Positions 7,303 through 15,223 of a stretch of 15,223 nt of DNA are shown here, piece after piece. How positions within the stretch are numbered: position 1 is the stretch's first letter; each line of letters starts with the position of its first letter. Source of the DNA: Gammaproteobacteria bacterium (GTDB lineage Bacteria; Pseudomonadota; Gammaproteobacteria; Pseudomonadales; Azotimanducaceae); the NCBI GenBank assembly GCA_026706425.1, contig JAPOYW010000549.1:1-15223 (forward strand), given 5' to 3'. The position numbers and the translations under genes were made by a program. The notes under the pieces were generated by a model. That model ran no database searches and had not been told where the DNA came from. It saw only the letters and a list, made by a program, of their open reading frames with translations.

Positions 7303-8579
7303 ACGCCGCCCGCGACAGCTATGCCGACATCGCCGTTCGTTGGTACCGGCCCGTGGCAGTGGCGTTCCTGCGCCGCTGGCTGCCGTGCGCGGGCATCGTG
7401 AATCTGCTGGTGTTGGGCGGCGAATGGATCCGCGAAGACCTCGTGGCCACCATGCTCGCGTCGAGCGGGGTGGCTGCGCTCGTGACGCTCTCCGCTTTGA
7501 TCATTGGCTCCGAAGCACTCCCTGCAAAAAGCCGGCGGATCTGCTGGCTGGCGGCGGTGTTCGTGTCCTTGTCCGCATTGGCCATCGGGTTGCTGTCGCT
7601 CGTGCGATCGTCCTTTTCGTTCTACGACCTCTTCTCAAGGGCGTGGCTGATCGGGCCCGGTGGTTTGACGCTCTATTGGCTTCTCTCCCAAGAGGTCCGG
7701 GTTTGGTTCGCAGGCCAAGTAGACGGCGAGAATGCCGCCGCCGGACTCGCCCGGCACCGTCGACTGGCGCCTCGGCTCGAGTCCTTCGGCACCCACCTCC
7801 TGCTCTGGCACGCCGCCGCGTTGGTGGTCGTGCCCGTGGTCTGGATCGTCGATGTCGCCATATCCCCCGGCAACGCGCTCGGGGGCGCGATCGGCGATGC
7901 GTTCACCCTGGAACACTTCGAGCGGCTCCTCGTCGGCGAGTCGTTCTGGCTCTGGACCCGCAACTCGCTGACCGTGGCGACCGGAACCACGATGCTCGGG
8001 CTTGCGTTCGCGATCCCGGCGGGCTACGCCTTCAGCCGCTTCAAGTTCTCGGGCCGATCCCAGGCCATGTTCGCGGTCCTCTTGGTGCAGATGTTCCCCG
8101 GCGTAATCATCCTGGTGCCCTATTTCATGGTCATGAAGACGCTCGGCCTTCTCAACACCAGCATCGGCTTGATCCTCGCCTACTCGGTGACCGCGCTGCC
8201 GCTTTGCGTGTGGATGCTGAAGGGCTTCTTCGACACGGTGCCCCGGGAACTGGAGGAAGCCGCGCTGCTCGACGGTTGCACCCAGGTGCAGGTGTTCCGG
8301 CGCATCGTGCTGCCGTTATCGCTGCCCGCGGTCGCCGTGACAGCATTGTTCTCGTTCCTCGCGGCTTGGAACGAGTTCCTCCTCGCCCTGGTCTTCAACA
8401 CCTCCAACGAGCAATACACGCTTCCCGTGGGTTTGGCGTCGATGATCCCGGCCAACGGCCAGCGCTGGGGTGACTTCGCGGCGGCCAGCATCCTGGTTAG
8501 CGTGCCGGTGGTGATCCTATTCGTCCTGTTCCAAAAGCCGCTGGTGCAGGGTTTGAGTTTCGGCGGAGTAAAGGGGTAG
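7299..8579 (+). CDS. malG: MalG-like sugar ABC permease with N-terminal membrane extension
   Basis: Second permease subunit, 426 residues from a GTG that overlaps the malF stop as GTGA. The same frame is open far upstream, but that is an overlapping frame inside malF and not part of this gene. Residues about 150-426 match a standard MalG: six helices, the EEAALLDG...RIVLPL coupling loop at 319-340, the AAWNEFLLALVF segment at 355-366 and the typical C-terminal GGVKG. The first 140 residues are extra. They hold about four hydrophobic stretches (near 22-42, 46-71, 80-102 and 113-130) ending in a basic cytoplasmic-looking linker. E. coli MalG has 296 residues, so this protein is about 130 longer. 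The extension is in frame and has normal coding character, so a sequencing fusion is unlikely. Its role is unknown and may relate to the extra periplasmic domain of the MalF partner. Confidence 0.92.
   Translation: MNAARDSYADIAVRWYRPVAVAFLRRWLPCAGIVNLLVLGGEWIREDLVATMLASSGVAALVTLSALIIGSEALPAKSRRICWLAAVFVSLSALAIGLLSLVRSSFSFYDLFSRAWLIGPGGLTLYWLLSQEVRVWFAGQVDGENAAAGLARHRRLAPRLESFGTHLLLWHAAALVVVPVVWIVDVAISPGNALGGAIGDAFTLEHFERLLVGESFWLWTRNSLTVATGTTMLGLAFAIPAGYAFSRFKFSGRSQAMFAVLLVQMFPGVIILVPYFMVMKTLGLLNTSIGLILAYSVTALPLCVWMLKGFFDTVPRELEEAALLDGCTQVQVFRRIVLPLSLPAVAVTALFSFLAAWNEFLLALVFNTSNEQYTLPVGLASMIPANGQRWGDFAAASILVSVPVVILFVLFQKPLVQGLSFGGVKG
8571..8576 (+). promoter_or_regulatory. Ribosome binding site of malK within the malG stop region
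   Basis: AAGGGG ends six bases before the ATG at 8583 and abuts the malG stop codon TAG at 8577-8579. This position supports the chosen start and indicates close translational coupling of the ATPase with the second permease. Confidence 0.6.
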
Positions 8580-8582
8580 GTC

Positions 8583-9638
8583 ATGGCCACCGAGGCGAGT
8601 CGCGACGTTGTCTTCCAAGGCGTCACCAAGCGCTACGACGATGGCACCTTGGCGGTGGACGCCCTGGATCTCACGGTGGACGCGGGCGAGTTCCTGGTTC
8701 TCCTAGGTCCTTCCGGCTGCGGCAAATCCACGACCTTGCGCATGCTCGCCGGCCTCGAGGAGATCACCGAGGGGGAGATCCGCATCGGCGGCGCCAAGGT
8801 CAACGACCTGCCGCCGGGTGCCCGGGGCTTGGGCATGGTGTTCCAGTCCTACGCCCTCTATCCGCACATGACGGTCGCGGAAAACCTTTCGTTCGGTCTA
8901 CGCATGGCACGATGCGGCGAACGTCTCGACCCCGCCGAGATCGCCTCGAGGGTCGACGAAGCGGTGGACATGCTCGGCCTCGCCGCTGAACTCGAAAAGA
9001 AACCCCGCGACCTCTCCGGTGGCCAGCGCCAGCGCGTCGCCATCGGCCGCGCCCTAGTGCGGCGCCCGAAAGTCCTGCTCATGGACGAGCCGCTGTCAAA
9101 CCTGGATGCCAAGCTGCGCGGCCAGATGCGCATCGAACTGCGACGCCTGCACGAACAGCATGGCACGACGACGATCTACGTAACCCACGACCAGGTGGAA
9201 GCGATGACCTTGGCCGATCGCATCGCGATCCTGGACGGCGGCCGGCTACAGCAGCACGCGACACCGCTCACGGCCTACCACAACCCCGCCAACGCATTCG
9301 TGGCGTCCTTCCTCGGGACGCCACCCATGAACCTGATCGACGGCATCGTCCAGTACAGCCGATTCGTCTCGGGAGATCTCGCGTTCGCCCTCCCCGACCA
9401 CCTCGACGTCGCCGACGGACCGTGCACCTTCGGGGTCCGCCCGGAAGAGATCGCCGTCGTGGACGCCGGTGGCATCGCCGCGGAGGTGGTTGGCATCGAA
9501 CGCCTGGGCGGCGAGTCGGTTTACCACCTGAACGTCGCCGGCCATTCGATCAAGGCCCTTTGGCGGCGCGAAGACATCGCGTCGCCGAATGTCGACTTGG
9601 CAGTGGACTCGGCGGTGGTCTTCGCGCGGGTCGCCTGA
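8583..9638 (+). CDS. malK: MalK/UgpC-like sugar ABC transporter ATPase
   Basis: Cytoplasmic ATPase that drives the importer, 351 residues. Every nucleotide-binding motif is intact: Walker A GPSGCGKST at 42-50, Q-loop Q88 in VFQSYALYPH, signature LSGGQ at 144-148, Walker B VLLMDEP at 164-170 and the switch histidine H202 in THDQ. The GTPPMNLI segment near 245-252 and the FGVRPEEI segment near 283-290 mark the C-terminal TOBE-type domain shared by MalK, UgpC and MsmK. The protein is about 20 residues shorter than E. coli MalK (371), mostly in the C-terminal regulatory region, so control by MalT or EIIA of the enteric kind should not be assumed. The ATG follows the malG stop after three bases, and AAGGGG at 8571-8576 gives a good ribosome binding site that overlaps the end of malG. 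It is the last transporter gene. Confidence 0.96.
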   Translation: MATEASRDVVFQGVTKRYDDGTLAVDALDLTVDAGEFLVLLGPSGCGKSTTLRMLAGLEEITEGEIRIGGAKVNDLPPGARGLGMVFQSYALYPHMTVAENLSFGLRMARCGERLDPAEIASRVDEAVDMLGLAAELEKKPRDLSGGQRQRVAIGRALVRRPKVLLMDEPLSNLDAKLRGQMRIELRRLHEQHGTTTIYVTHDQVEAMTLADRIAILDGGRLQQHATPLTAYHNPANAFVASFLGTPPMNLIDGIVQYSRFVSGDLAFALPDHLDVADGPCTFGVRPEEIAVVDAGGIAAEVVGIERLGGESVYHLNVAGHSIKALWRREDIASPNVDLAVDSAVVFARVA

Positions 9639-9662
9639 TAGCACTGCAATATCAAATACGGG

Positions 9663-9676
9663 TAAATACGTATTTA
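9663..9676. promoter_or_regulatory. 14-bp perfect palindrome, possible operator
   Basis: TAAATACGTATTTA is a perfect inverted repeat in an AT-rich patch between malK and the coiled-coil gene, in otherwise GC-rich DNA. An additional AAATACG copy lies just upstream at 9654-9660. The form suits a dimeric regulator site. It has no loop or T-tract, so it is not a terminator. Which protein binds it, if any, is unknown, as no regulator gene is in the window. Confidence 0.35.
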
Positions 9677-9759
9677 GATGCCCGCCATCGCCGATTTGGC
9701 ATTGCGCGGATACGGGGAAACACGCAGAGTCCGAGTCGGGAACGCTAGGCAAACGGACG

Positions 9760-10410
9760 ATGGCGTCGACGGCGAACACCGAGGCGGTTTCGCGCTCGGA
9801 ATTCGATGCGATGATCGAACGGATGGCTTCGCGCTTGGCCGCGTTGGAAAGAGCCGCAGCCCCGTCACCTGCCCGAATCGACGAGGAGGATCGTCCGGCA
9901 TCGGGCCAATCCGAAGTCGTCACCCAGAACGAATTCCGGTTGTTCAAGTGGCTGGGAACGTTCCTCGTCGCTGCGGTACTGGGCGCGTTCGGTGTCCTAT
10001 ACCAGCAGATTTCCGACACGCGCGTCGAAATGAGGGAGCTACACACCACGGTTATCCGGGAGCTCTACGCCCAGATCGGTAGCGTACGCGAGGATCTCGG
10101 CAGCCAGATCCGCAGCGAGGTCGGCGGTTTGCGTCAGGAGATGAAGGCCGAGATCGGCGGTTTGCGACAGGAAATCGGCGGTTTGCGTCAGGAGATGAAG
10201 GCCGAGATCGGCGGTTTGCGACAGGAAATCGGCGGTTTGCGTCAGGAGATGAAGGCCGAGATCGGCGGTTTGCGACAGGAAATCGGCAGCTTGCGACAGG
10301 AGATGAACGCAAACCACGACAGCATCCGCGAAGAGATCGGGTCACTGCGAGAACGCGTTGTCCGGATCGAGACCCTTCTGGTCGGGGAGAAACCTCGCAC
10401 CGAGAGTTGA
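9760..10410 (+). CDS. Single-pass membrane protein with a repeat-built coiled coil
   Basis: This 216-residue protein is not recognised by family. Residues 1-60 are soluble and charged, with a helical stretch (EFDAMIERMASRLAALERAA). One membrane segment lies at about 64-82 (LGTFLVAAVLGAFGVLY). The rest is a long coiled coil, strongly charged, containing three identical 18-residue repeats at 122-175 and a diverged fourth beginning GSLRQEM. The C-terminal heptads (EEIGSLRERVVRIETLL) are regular. Many small bacterial proteins with one helix and a coiled coil are adaptor, DUF1640-like or phage-tail-like membrane proteins, and I cannot choose among them. ATG 9760 was chosen because upstream codons are of poor coding quality, though the frame is open back into malK. 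The ribosome binding site is weak (TAGG about 12 bases upstream). It lies 121 bases after malK and converges with the gene on its right after only 16 bases. Confidence 0.75.
   Translation: MASTANTEAVSRSEFDAMIERMASRLAALERAAAPSPARIDEEDRPASGQSEVVTQNEFRLFKWLGTFLVAAVLGAFGVLYQQISDTRVEMRELHTTVIRELYAQIGSVREDLGSQIRSEVGGLRQEMKAEIGGLRQEIGGLRQEMKAEIGGLRQEIGGLRQEMKAEIGGLRQEIGSLRQEMNANHDSIREEIGSLRERVVRIETLLVGEKPRTES
10123..10284 (+). repeat. Three perfect tandem copies of a 54-bp repeat
   Basis: Units at 10123-10176, 10177-10230 and 10231-10284 are identical base for base, and a degenerate further copy starts at 10285. Each unit is an in-frame 18 residues, made of a 33-base part (GGLRQEMKAEI) and a related 21-base part (GGLRQEI). 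Identity at third codon positions points to recent duplication by slippage or unequal recombination, so copy number may vary between strains. Confidence 0.97.
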
Positions 10411-10426
10411 CCCTGCGGAAAGCGGT

Positions 10427-11208
10427 CTATGGCGGCGTCCGGTCTGATCGAACGCGAAAGATCGACACGTGTCGAATCTCCGTCGCCACCGCGCCATCGA
10501 CGAGATAGGCGATGTCCAAACTGACGAACTCGTGCCCTTTGCGCCGCCACTTCCGCGTCGGCACGGTGCGTACTTCGATCGCATCGCCCACGCGCAACAG
10601 TCTGCGGAATCTGACCGTCGACCCGACGTGGATCCAGGCTGGCAGGAGATAGCGCCGGGTGAAGGCGCGGTTGGCCGTGCCGAGGATCGCGTTGGGGTGG
10701 ATCACACCGTTCCGGTAGCAGTCGAGGTCGTCGTCCACCTGCGCCGCCGACTCGGCGTTGGCGATCGCGTCGGGCGACCAGGTCCAAGCTGGAAACGGTT
10801 CGCCGACCGCCACGTTGTTCCAATGGATCTCGGGCCGTTCGTCGATCGCCGCGCCAGCGCCGATGACGCTAGGTGTCGATTCAGACACATCTCCCGAGGT
10901 CGACGTCAACTCGGCAAGCAGCACGCCGCGCGCATGGCATCGGACCGACTGTTCGCCGCGGGCTACCTCGTGGTGAATCGTCAACGTGTCGCCGTGGTAG
11001 GCGGGCTTGAGGAACCGCACGTCGGCAATCCAGTTCGCGAGCCAGTCGGTCCCCAGTGCCTCGACCAGCGGTCGCGTCATGTGCCCGAACACAGCCGCAC
11101 CCGCCACCAGCGCTCCGGCGAACCCGAACTGCGCCGCCACTTCGTCGCTGTGGATGCGGTTCTCGGTATCACCGGCGAAATTCCGAGCGGTGGCCTGGTA
11201 GACGCGCA

Positions 11209-11209
<1 letters not shown>
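10427..11209 (-). CDS. MaoC-like double-hotdog acyl hydratase/thioesterase-fold protein
   Basis: This 260-residue protein looks like two hotdog halves. Residues about 10-100 include ENRIHSDEVAAQFGFAGALV, which matches the MaoC pattern in which an Asp/Glu and a His sit near the start of the central helix, followed by the FLKPAYHGDTLTIHHEV strand pair. The second half includes GVIHPNAILGTANRAFTRRY (168-187), VGSTVRFRRLLRVGDAIEV and a closing GHEFVSLDIAYLVDGAVA strand pair. Such proteins act on CoA thioesters as enoyl-CoA or hydroxyacyl-CoA hydratases or related lyases. The substrate cannot be read here. ATG 11209 is preferred to longer openings because it overlaps the dctM stop as TGATG, showing that it is the last gene of the TRAP operon. 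That context suggests it works on a CoA derivative of the imported acid. Confidence 0.75.
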
Positions 11210-12547
<1,338 letters not shown>

Positions 12548-12558
<11 letters not shown>

Positions 12559-13078
12559 CGCCGCCCCGTGGTCCGAGGAACAGGAACTTCCAAATCCGCG
12601 TCAGCCGGGACAACGCCGCAACTCCGAGCAGCGCGAACCCGAGCACGAGGATCGATTTGATGGCCCAGCGGTAGGGCAGGCCGCCCGGGGAACTCGATAT
12701 CTCGCCGGTGACGAAGCTGTCGACCACGAAGGGCACGCCGTAGATCACCATCAAGGCGATGAACGGCAGCAGGAACAGGACGATGCCGTAGAGATCGATC
12801 CAGGCCTGGGTGGTCGGCCGGAAGCGCTCGTGCAGCACATCGACGCGGACATGCGCGTCATGCTGCAGGGCATAGCCCAGGCCCAGCATGAAGCCGACCG
12901 AGTAGAGGTGCCACTGGATCTCTTCGAACTCGATGCGACCCTCGGCCAGCGCGTAGCGCAACACCACGTTGCAGACGATCACCGCGAGCAGCACGACCCA
13001 AATCCAGGATACTGCGTTGCCGATCCGGTCAAGGACCGGATCGATGCGTCGCGAGAGAGGGGTCTCCGGTAGTTCCAA
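12548..13078 (-). CDS. dctQ: TRAP transporter small permease (DctQ family)
   Basis: Small membrane subunit, 176 residues, with four predicted helices (about 25-41, 59-71, 95-119 and 140-156). Typical DctQ features are VVLRYALAEG, EEIQWHLYSVGFMLGLGYAL with the HVRVDVL segment, and a PYRWAIKSILVLGF final helix. It scaffolds the large permease and binding protein. Only a TTG (13076-13078) is available as start, since the frame has no ATG or GTG before the first helix. It directly follows the dctP TAG in the same frame, with GGGA seven bases before it as a ribosome binding site. Its end overlaps dctM by 11 bases. Confidence 0.92.
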
Positions 13079-14131
13079 CTAGAAGTCCCGCGGCAGGTAG
13101 GCGAATCGCTTCCACTGCGCGTACTGCGCCCGAAACGCCAACTGGGACTCGTGGATGACGCGGAAATCCTCGTCGTTGGCGGCTTCCTCCGCCATCACTT
13201 CGTCGGCGACCTCCTTGAGTTGGCGCAGGATCGGCTCGGGCAGCACGACGGGTGTCACACCCTTGCTCGGGAAACCCGCGAGTATGGGCCCCTGCTTCGC
13301 CTCCGAATTGGCCAGGTTGCGGGTGACCCCGCCCGTGCAGGCGGTGTCGATCACCGCCTGTTGGGTGGCCGTCAGGGCGCGCCATTCCTCGATGTTCACG
13401 GCCAGATGTGCAGCCGTGAACGGCTGATGCCAACCCGGGTAGTAGTTGAGCTTCGCGATCCGGTCGAAGCCGAGTTGCTCGTCGACATTCGGCAGGGAGA
13501 ACTCGGTGGCGTCGATGGCGCCTTTCTCCAGCGCCTGGAAGATCTCGCCGCCTGGCAGCATGGTGACGGATGCCCCGAGACGTTCGATGACCTTGCCGCC
13601 TAGGCCGGCGAACCGGATCTTCAGACCCTCAAGGTCATCGAGGCTCTCAATGGGCGTGCGGAACCAACCAGCCGTCTCGGGACTGATCAGCCCGCATAAC
13701 AGGGGATGGACGTCGTACTTGGCGTAGAGCGCCTCGGCGAGTTCGCGACCGCCGGCCTCGTACCACCAGGCGGTGTATTCCCAGGGTTCCATGCCGAACG
13801 GCACGGCCCCGAGCAATGGCGATGCGGGAATCTTGCCCTGGTCGTAGCCGAGCCAGGTGTATCCGGCTTGGACCTTGCCCTCGCGCACCGCGTCGACGAT
13901 GTTGAGCGGCGGCACGACTTCGCCGGGCTCGAAGGGTTCGAGAACGATCGCCCCGTTGGAGCTGCGCCGGATGGCCTCGGTCACCCAGATGACGTTGTCC
14001 CCCAGCACTTCGAGCGTCGTGGCGAACGCAACAGGAACGCGCCAGCGAACCGTAACGGTCACACCTTCTTCGGTCTGTGCGGAATTGCCCGTGCTTTCGC
14101 CCGGCGGACGGATGGCCAGCGTCGCCAGCAT
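13079..14131 (-). CDS. dctP: TRAP transporter substrate-binding protein (DctP, TakP-like)
   Basis: Extracytoplasmic binding protein, 350 residues from ATG 14131. It carries the marks of the TakP-like branch: AGWFRTPI near 154-161, the DLEGLKIRFAGLGGKVIERLGA block with the carboxylate-binding arginine at about 173, GEIFQALEKGAIDATEFSLP and YYPGWHQPFT near 230-239. Known members bind 2-oxo acids or lactate, so a small mono-carboxylate is a reasonable guess. Starting at ATG 14131 cuts through a hydrophobic segment. The same frame continues upstream with TNRTALIAVVVAFLVG, which completes a signal or anchor helix, but it meets a TGA at 14195-14197 without any ATG, GTG or TTG. A non-standard ATC start at 14182-14180, or a sequence change, is therefore possible. 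It is the first gene of the TRAP-hotdog operon. Confidence 0.92.
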   Translation of the reverse strand: MLATLAIRPPGESTGNSAQTEEGVTVTVRWRVPVAFATTLEVLGDNVIWVTEAIRRSSNGAIVLEPFEPGEVVPPLNIVDAVREGKVQAGYTWLGYDQGKIPASPLLGAVPFGMEPWEYTAWWYEAGGRELAEALYAKYDVHPLLCGLISPETAGWFRTPIESLDDLEGLKIRFAGLGGKVIERLGASVTMLPGGEIFQALEKGAIDATEFSLPNVDEQLGFDRIAKLNYYPGWHQPFTAAHLAVNIEEWRALTATQQAVIDTACTGGVTRNLANSEAKQGPILAGFPSKGVTPVVLPEPILRQLKEVADEVMAEEAANDEDFRVIHESQLAFRAQYAQWKRFAYLPRDF

Positions 14132-14217
14132 GCCGACGAGGAAGGCGACGACGACAGCGATCAGGGCGGTCCTGTTGGTGATGTCAGATTCCAGTCATGA
14201 CGACAAGGAGAGAGCCA

Positions 14218-14634
14218 TCATACGGCACGGCGTACGCGGTTGTGGCGAACGAGGGCCTTGATCTCGGCAGCCACCATGAGCCCATCGCCCGGGCGGCCGA
14301 AGATGGCTGCGGCCGAGGGGTCGCTATCCGGGGCAATCTGGTTGACGTGCAGTGAACGGCCACGCGACCGCTTGACGGCAGCCTTGACCATTCCGAGGTC
14401 GAGCAGTGCGAACCGGCCGTTCGGCCGCAGGGGCGCACCTTGCTCAAGGAGCACATCTCGAACCCGGTTCACGGCCACCTCGACCCGCGGGTCGAAGCAC
14501 TCGAGCCAGTTCACGGGCAGATGGTCCTCACGGTCGCGCGCCGCGAACGCACTGCTCACCGGCCGCCCGCTCTCGTCGACCCTGGAAGGCGGGCAATGGC
14601 CGGCCACGTGGTGGGAATCGGGAAGGGGGTTCAT
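14218..14634 (-). CDS. Conserved-looking protein of unknown function, second of an overlapping pair
   Basis: This 138-residue soluble protein has no signal peptide or membrane segment. Its ATG overlaps the TGA of the gene upstream as ATGA, so both are probably translated together. Readable features are a CFDPRVEVAVNRVRDVL helix, a strand-rich PNGRFALLDLGMVKAAV stretch, then a strand with LHVNQIAPDSDPSAAAIFG and a C-terminal helix. I recall similarly arranged short unknown proteins that follow a partner of about 200 residues in proteobacterial and cyanobacterial islands, but this is memory and not a search. It ends 87 bases before the dctP ATG on the same strand, so it could be upstream in the same transcript. 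Confidence 0.6.
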   Translation of the reverse strand: MNPLPDSHHVAGHCPPSRVDESGRPVSSAFAARDREDHLPVNWLECFDPRVEVAVNRVRDVLLEQGAPLRPNGRFALLDLGMVKAAVKRSRGRSLHVNQIAPDSDPSAAAIFGRPGDGLMVAAEIKALVRHNRVRRAV

Positions 14635-15223
14635 CCGGTGACAAGCCCCGCCGTGAACGCCCGCACGGCGCCGAACGTTTCATCCGCCGGCAGGGTGCCG
14701 TGCACCGTCAGCCGGTCGGCACCAGGGGAAAAGGGCGCGGAGAGCGCCGCGAAGCGTACGAGCGGCGAGGGCGTGAACTCCATCGCCAACAAGCCGTTGC
14801 CAGCCTGGTCCGGGGAGGCGTCCGGCAGTATCCACTCCACCTGCGCGAAACCGTTGGGCGACGTGCCGACCTCGGGATCCGGCAAGTCGCGATGGCGCAG
14901 CAGAAATAGCGCCATGCGACGCATCGACTCCAGCGCGATCGGCTGTTCCTCGGGGTCGTCCCTAGCGAGACCATGGAGGTAGTCGATCCGATCCGCCACC
15001 GTCTGCCGAGATTGGGAGCGCAGGATGGCGACGATGGCGGATTCGGTCGCGGCACGATCCAGTTCGGACCGCCAGGGCTCGGAGGTCCCACTCGGACTCT
15101 CGGCCTGTAGAGGTTCAAAGCCCCGCCGCTTGGGGGTCGACCCGGGAGATGCCGCCCCCACGTACCGGTAGAAACCCGATCGGACCTTCTCGAACAGGGG
15201 CCCGGCCAACACTCTCTTGAGGG
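14631..15223 (-). CDS. Unknown protein, first of an overlapping pair, possibly truncated at the window edge
   Basis: The frame is open to the right edge. GTG at 15212 is the first usable start (giving 193 residues), but the true start may lie outside. No signal peptide or membrane helix is visible. After a low-complexity region (about 1-45), residues 50-115 look helical (ELDRAATESAIVAILRSQ, then EQPIALESMRRMALFLLRH). The C-terminal half is strand-rich, with GFAQVEWILPDASP, a VRFAALS stretch and DRLTVHGTLPADETFGAVRA. This helical-then-strand pattern resembles uncharacterised first members of two-gene cassettes, in which the second part reads like a small beta domain. It overlaps the next gene by four bases (ATGA). 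No function is assigned. Confidence 0.6.
   Translation of the reverse strand, partial: LKRVLAGPLFEKVRSGFYRYVGAASPGSTPKRRGFEPLQAESPSGTSEPWRSELDRAATESAIVAILRSQSRQTVADRIDYLHGLARDDPEEQPIALESMRRMALFLLRHRDLPDPEVGTSPNGFAQVEWILPDASPDQAGNGLLAMEFTPSPLVRFAALSAPFSPGADRLTVHGTLPADETFGAVRAFTAGLVTG

Noticed and set aside
9246..10049. A 267-residue minus-strand frame between malK and the coiled-coil gene
   Set aside because: It overlaps both genes antisense, has no recognisable domain and shows no ribosome binding site.
10123..10284. Tandem repeats considered as a CRISPR array
   Set aside because: The repeats are directly adjacent without unique spacers, are in frame, and encode a regular coiled coil.
10411..10426. 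A bidirectional terminator between the convergent coiled-coil and hotdog genes
   Set aside because: The gap is only 16 bases, with no inverted repeat followed by a T-run on either strand.

Overview
The window is a GC-rich, gene-dense stretch typical of a Pseudomonadota chromosome (probably gamma- or alphaproteobacterial; no rRNA or tRNA gene is present to place it). The left fifth (about 1-3100) is visibly less GC-rich and poorer in genes than the rest, and it ends in a tyrosine-recombinase integrase. This suggests an island edge or remodelled accessory DNA joined to a conserved metabolic segment.

Left part, minus strand: a truncated large membrane protein runs off the left edge (1-1685). 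It has an ABC-2-permease-like N-terminus followed by an M1-aminopeptidase-like region. Upstream of it is a small secreted protein with ten cysteines in five pairs (1909-2226). A frame-broken glycine-rich, collagen-like pseudogene (about 2384-2807, plus strand) and a stretch without a recognisable gene follow. Then comes a full-length DUF4102-type integrase with all catalytic residues (3094-4266, minus).

Middle, plus strand: a four-gene maltose/maltodextrin-type ABC importer operon (about 4493-9638) encodes the binding protein, MalF-like permease, MalG-like permease and MalK-like ATPase. Junctions are ATGA and GTGA overlaps and a 3-bp gap, so translation is probably coupled. Both permeases carry unusual N-terminal additions: a signal peptide plus a fibronectin-III-like periplasmic domain on MalF, and about four extra membrane helices on MalG. 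No sugar regulator or glycosidase lies in the window. A 14-bp perfect palindrome follows malK. After it is a single-pass membrane protein whose coiled coil is built from three perfect 54-bp repeats (9760-10410).

Right part, minus strand: an operon read right to left encodes a TRAP transporter of the TakP-like/DctQ/DctM type, followed by a double-hotdog MaoC-like acyl hydratase/thioesterase-fold protein that overlaps dctM by one base. This suggests uptake of an organic (possibly 2-oxo or hydroxy) acid linked to CoA-thioester metabolism. Upstream of the TRAP genes lies a pair of overlapping, unrecognised genes (14218-14634 and 14631-15223, the latter open at the window edge).

The window has no complete novel multi-gene system that can be proved from sequence alone. 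The best candidates for something undescribed are the paired-cysteine secreted protein, the co-extended maltose permeases, the repeat-built coiled-coil protein and the overlapping unknown pair at the right end.
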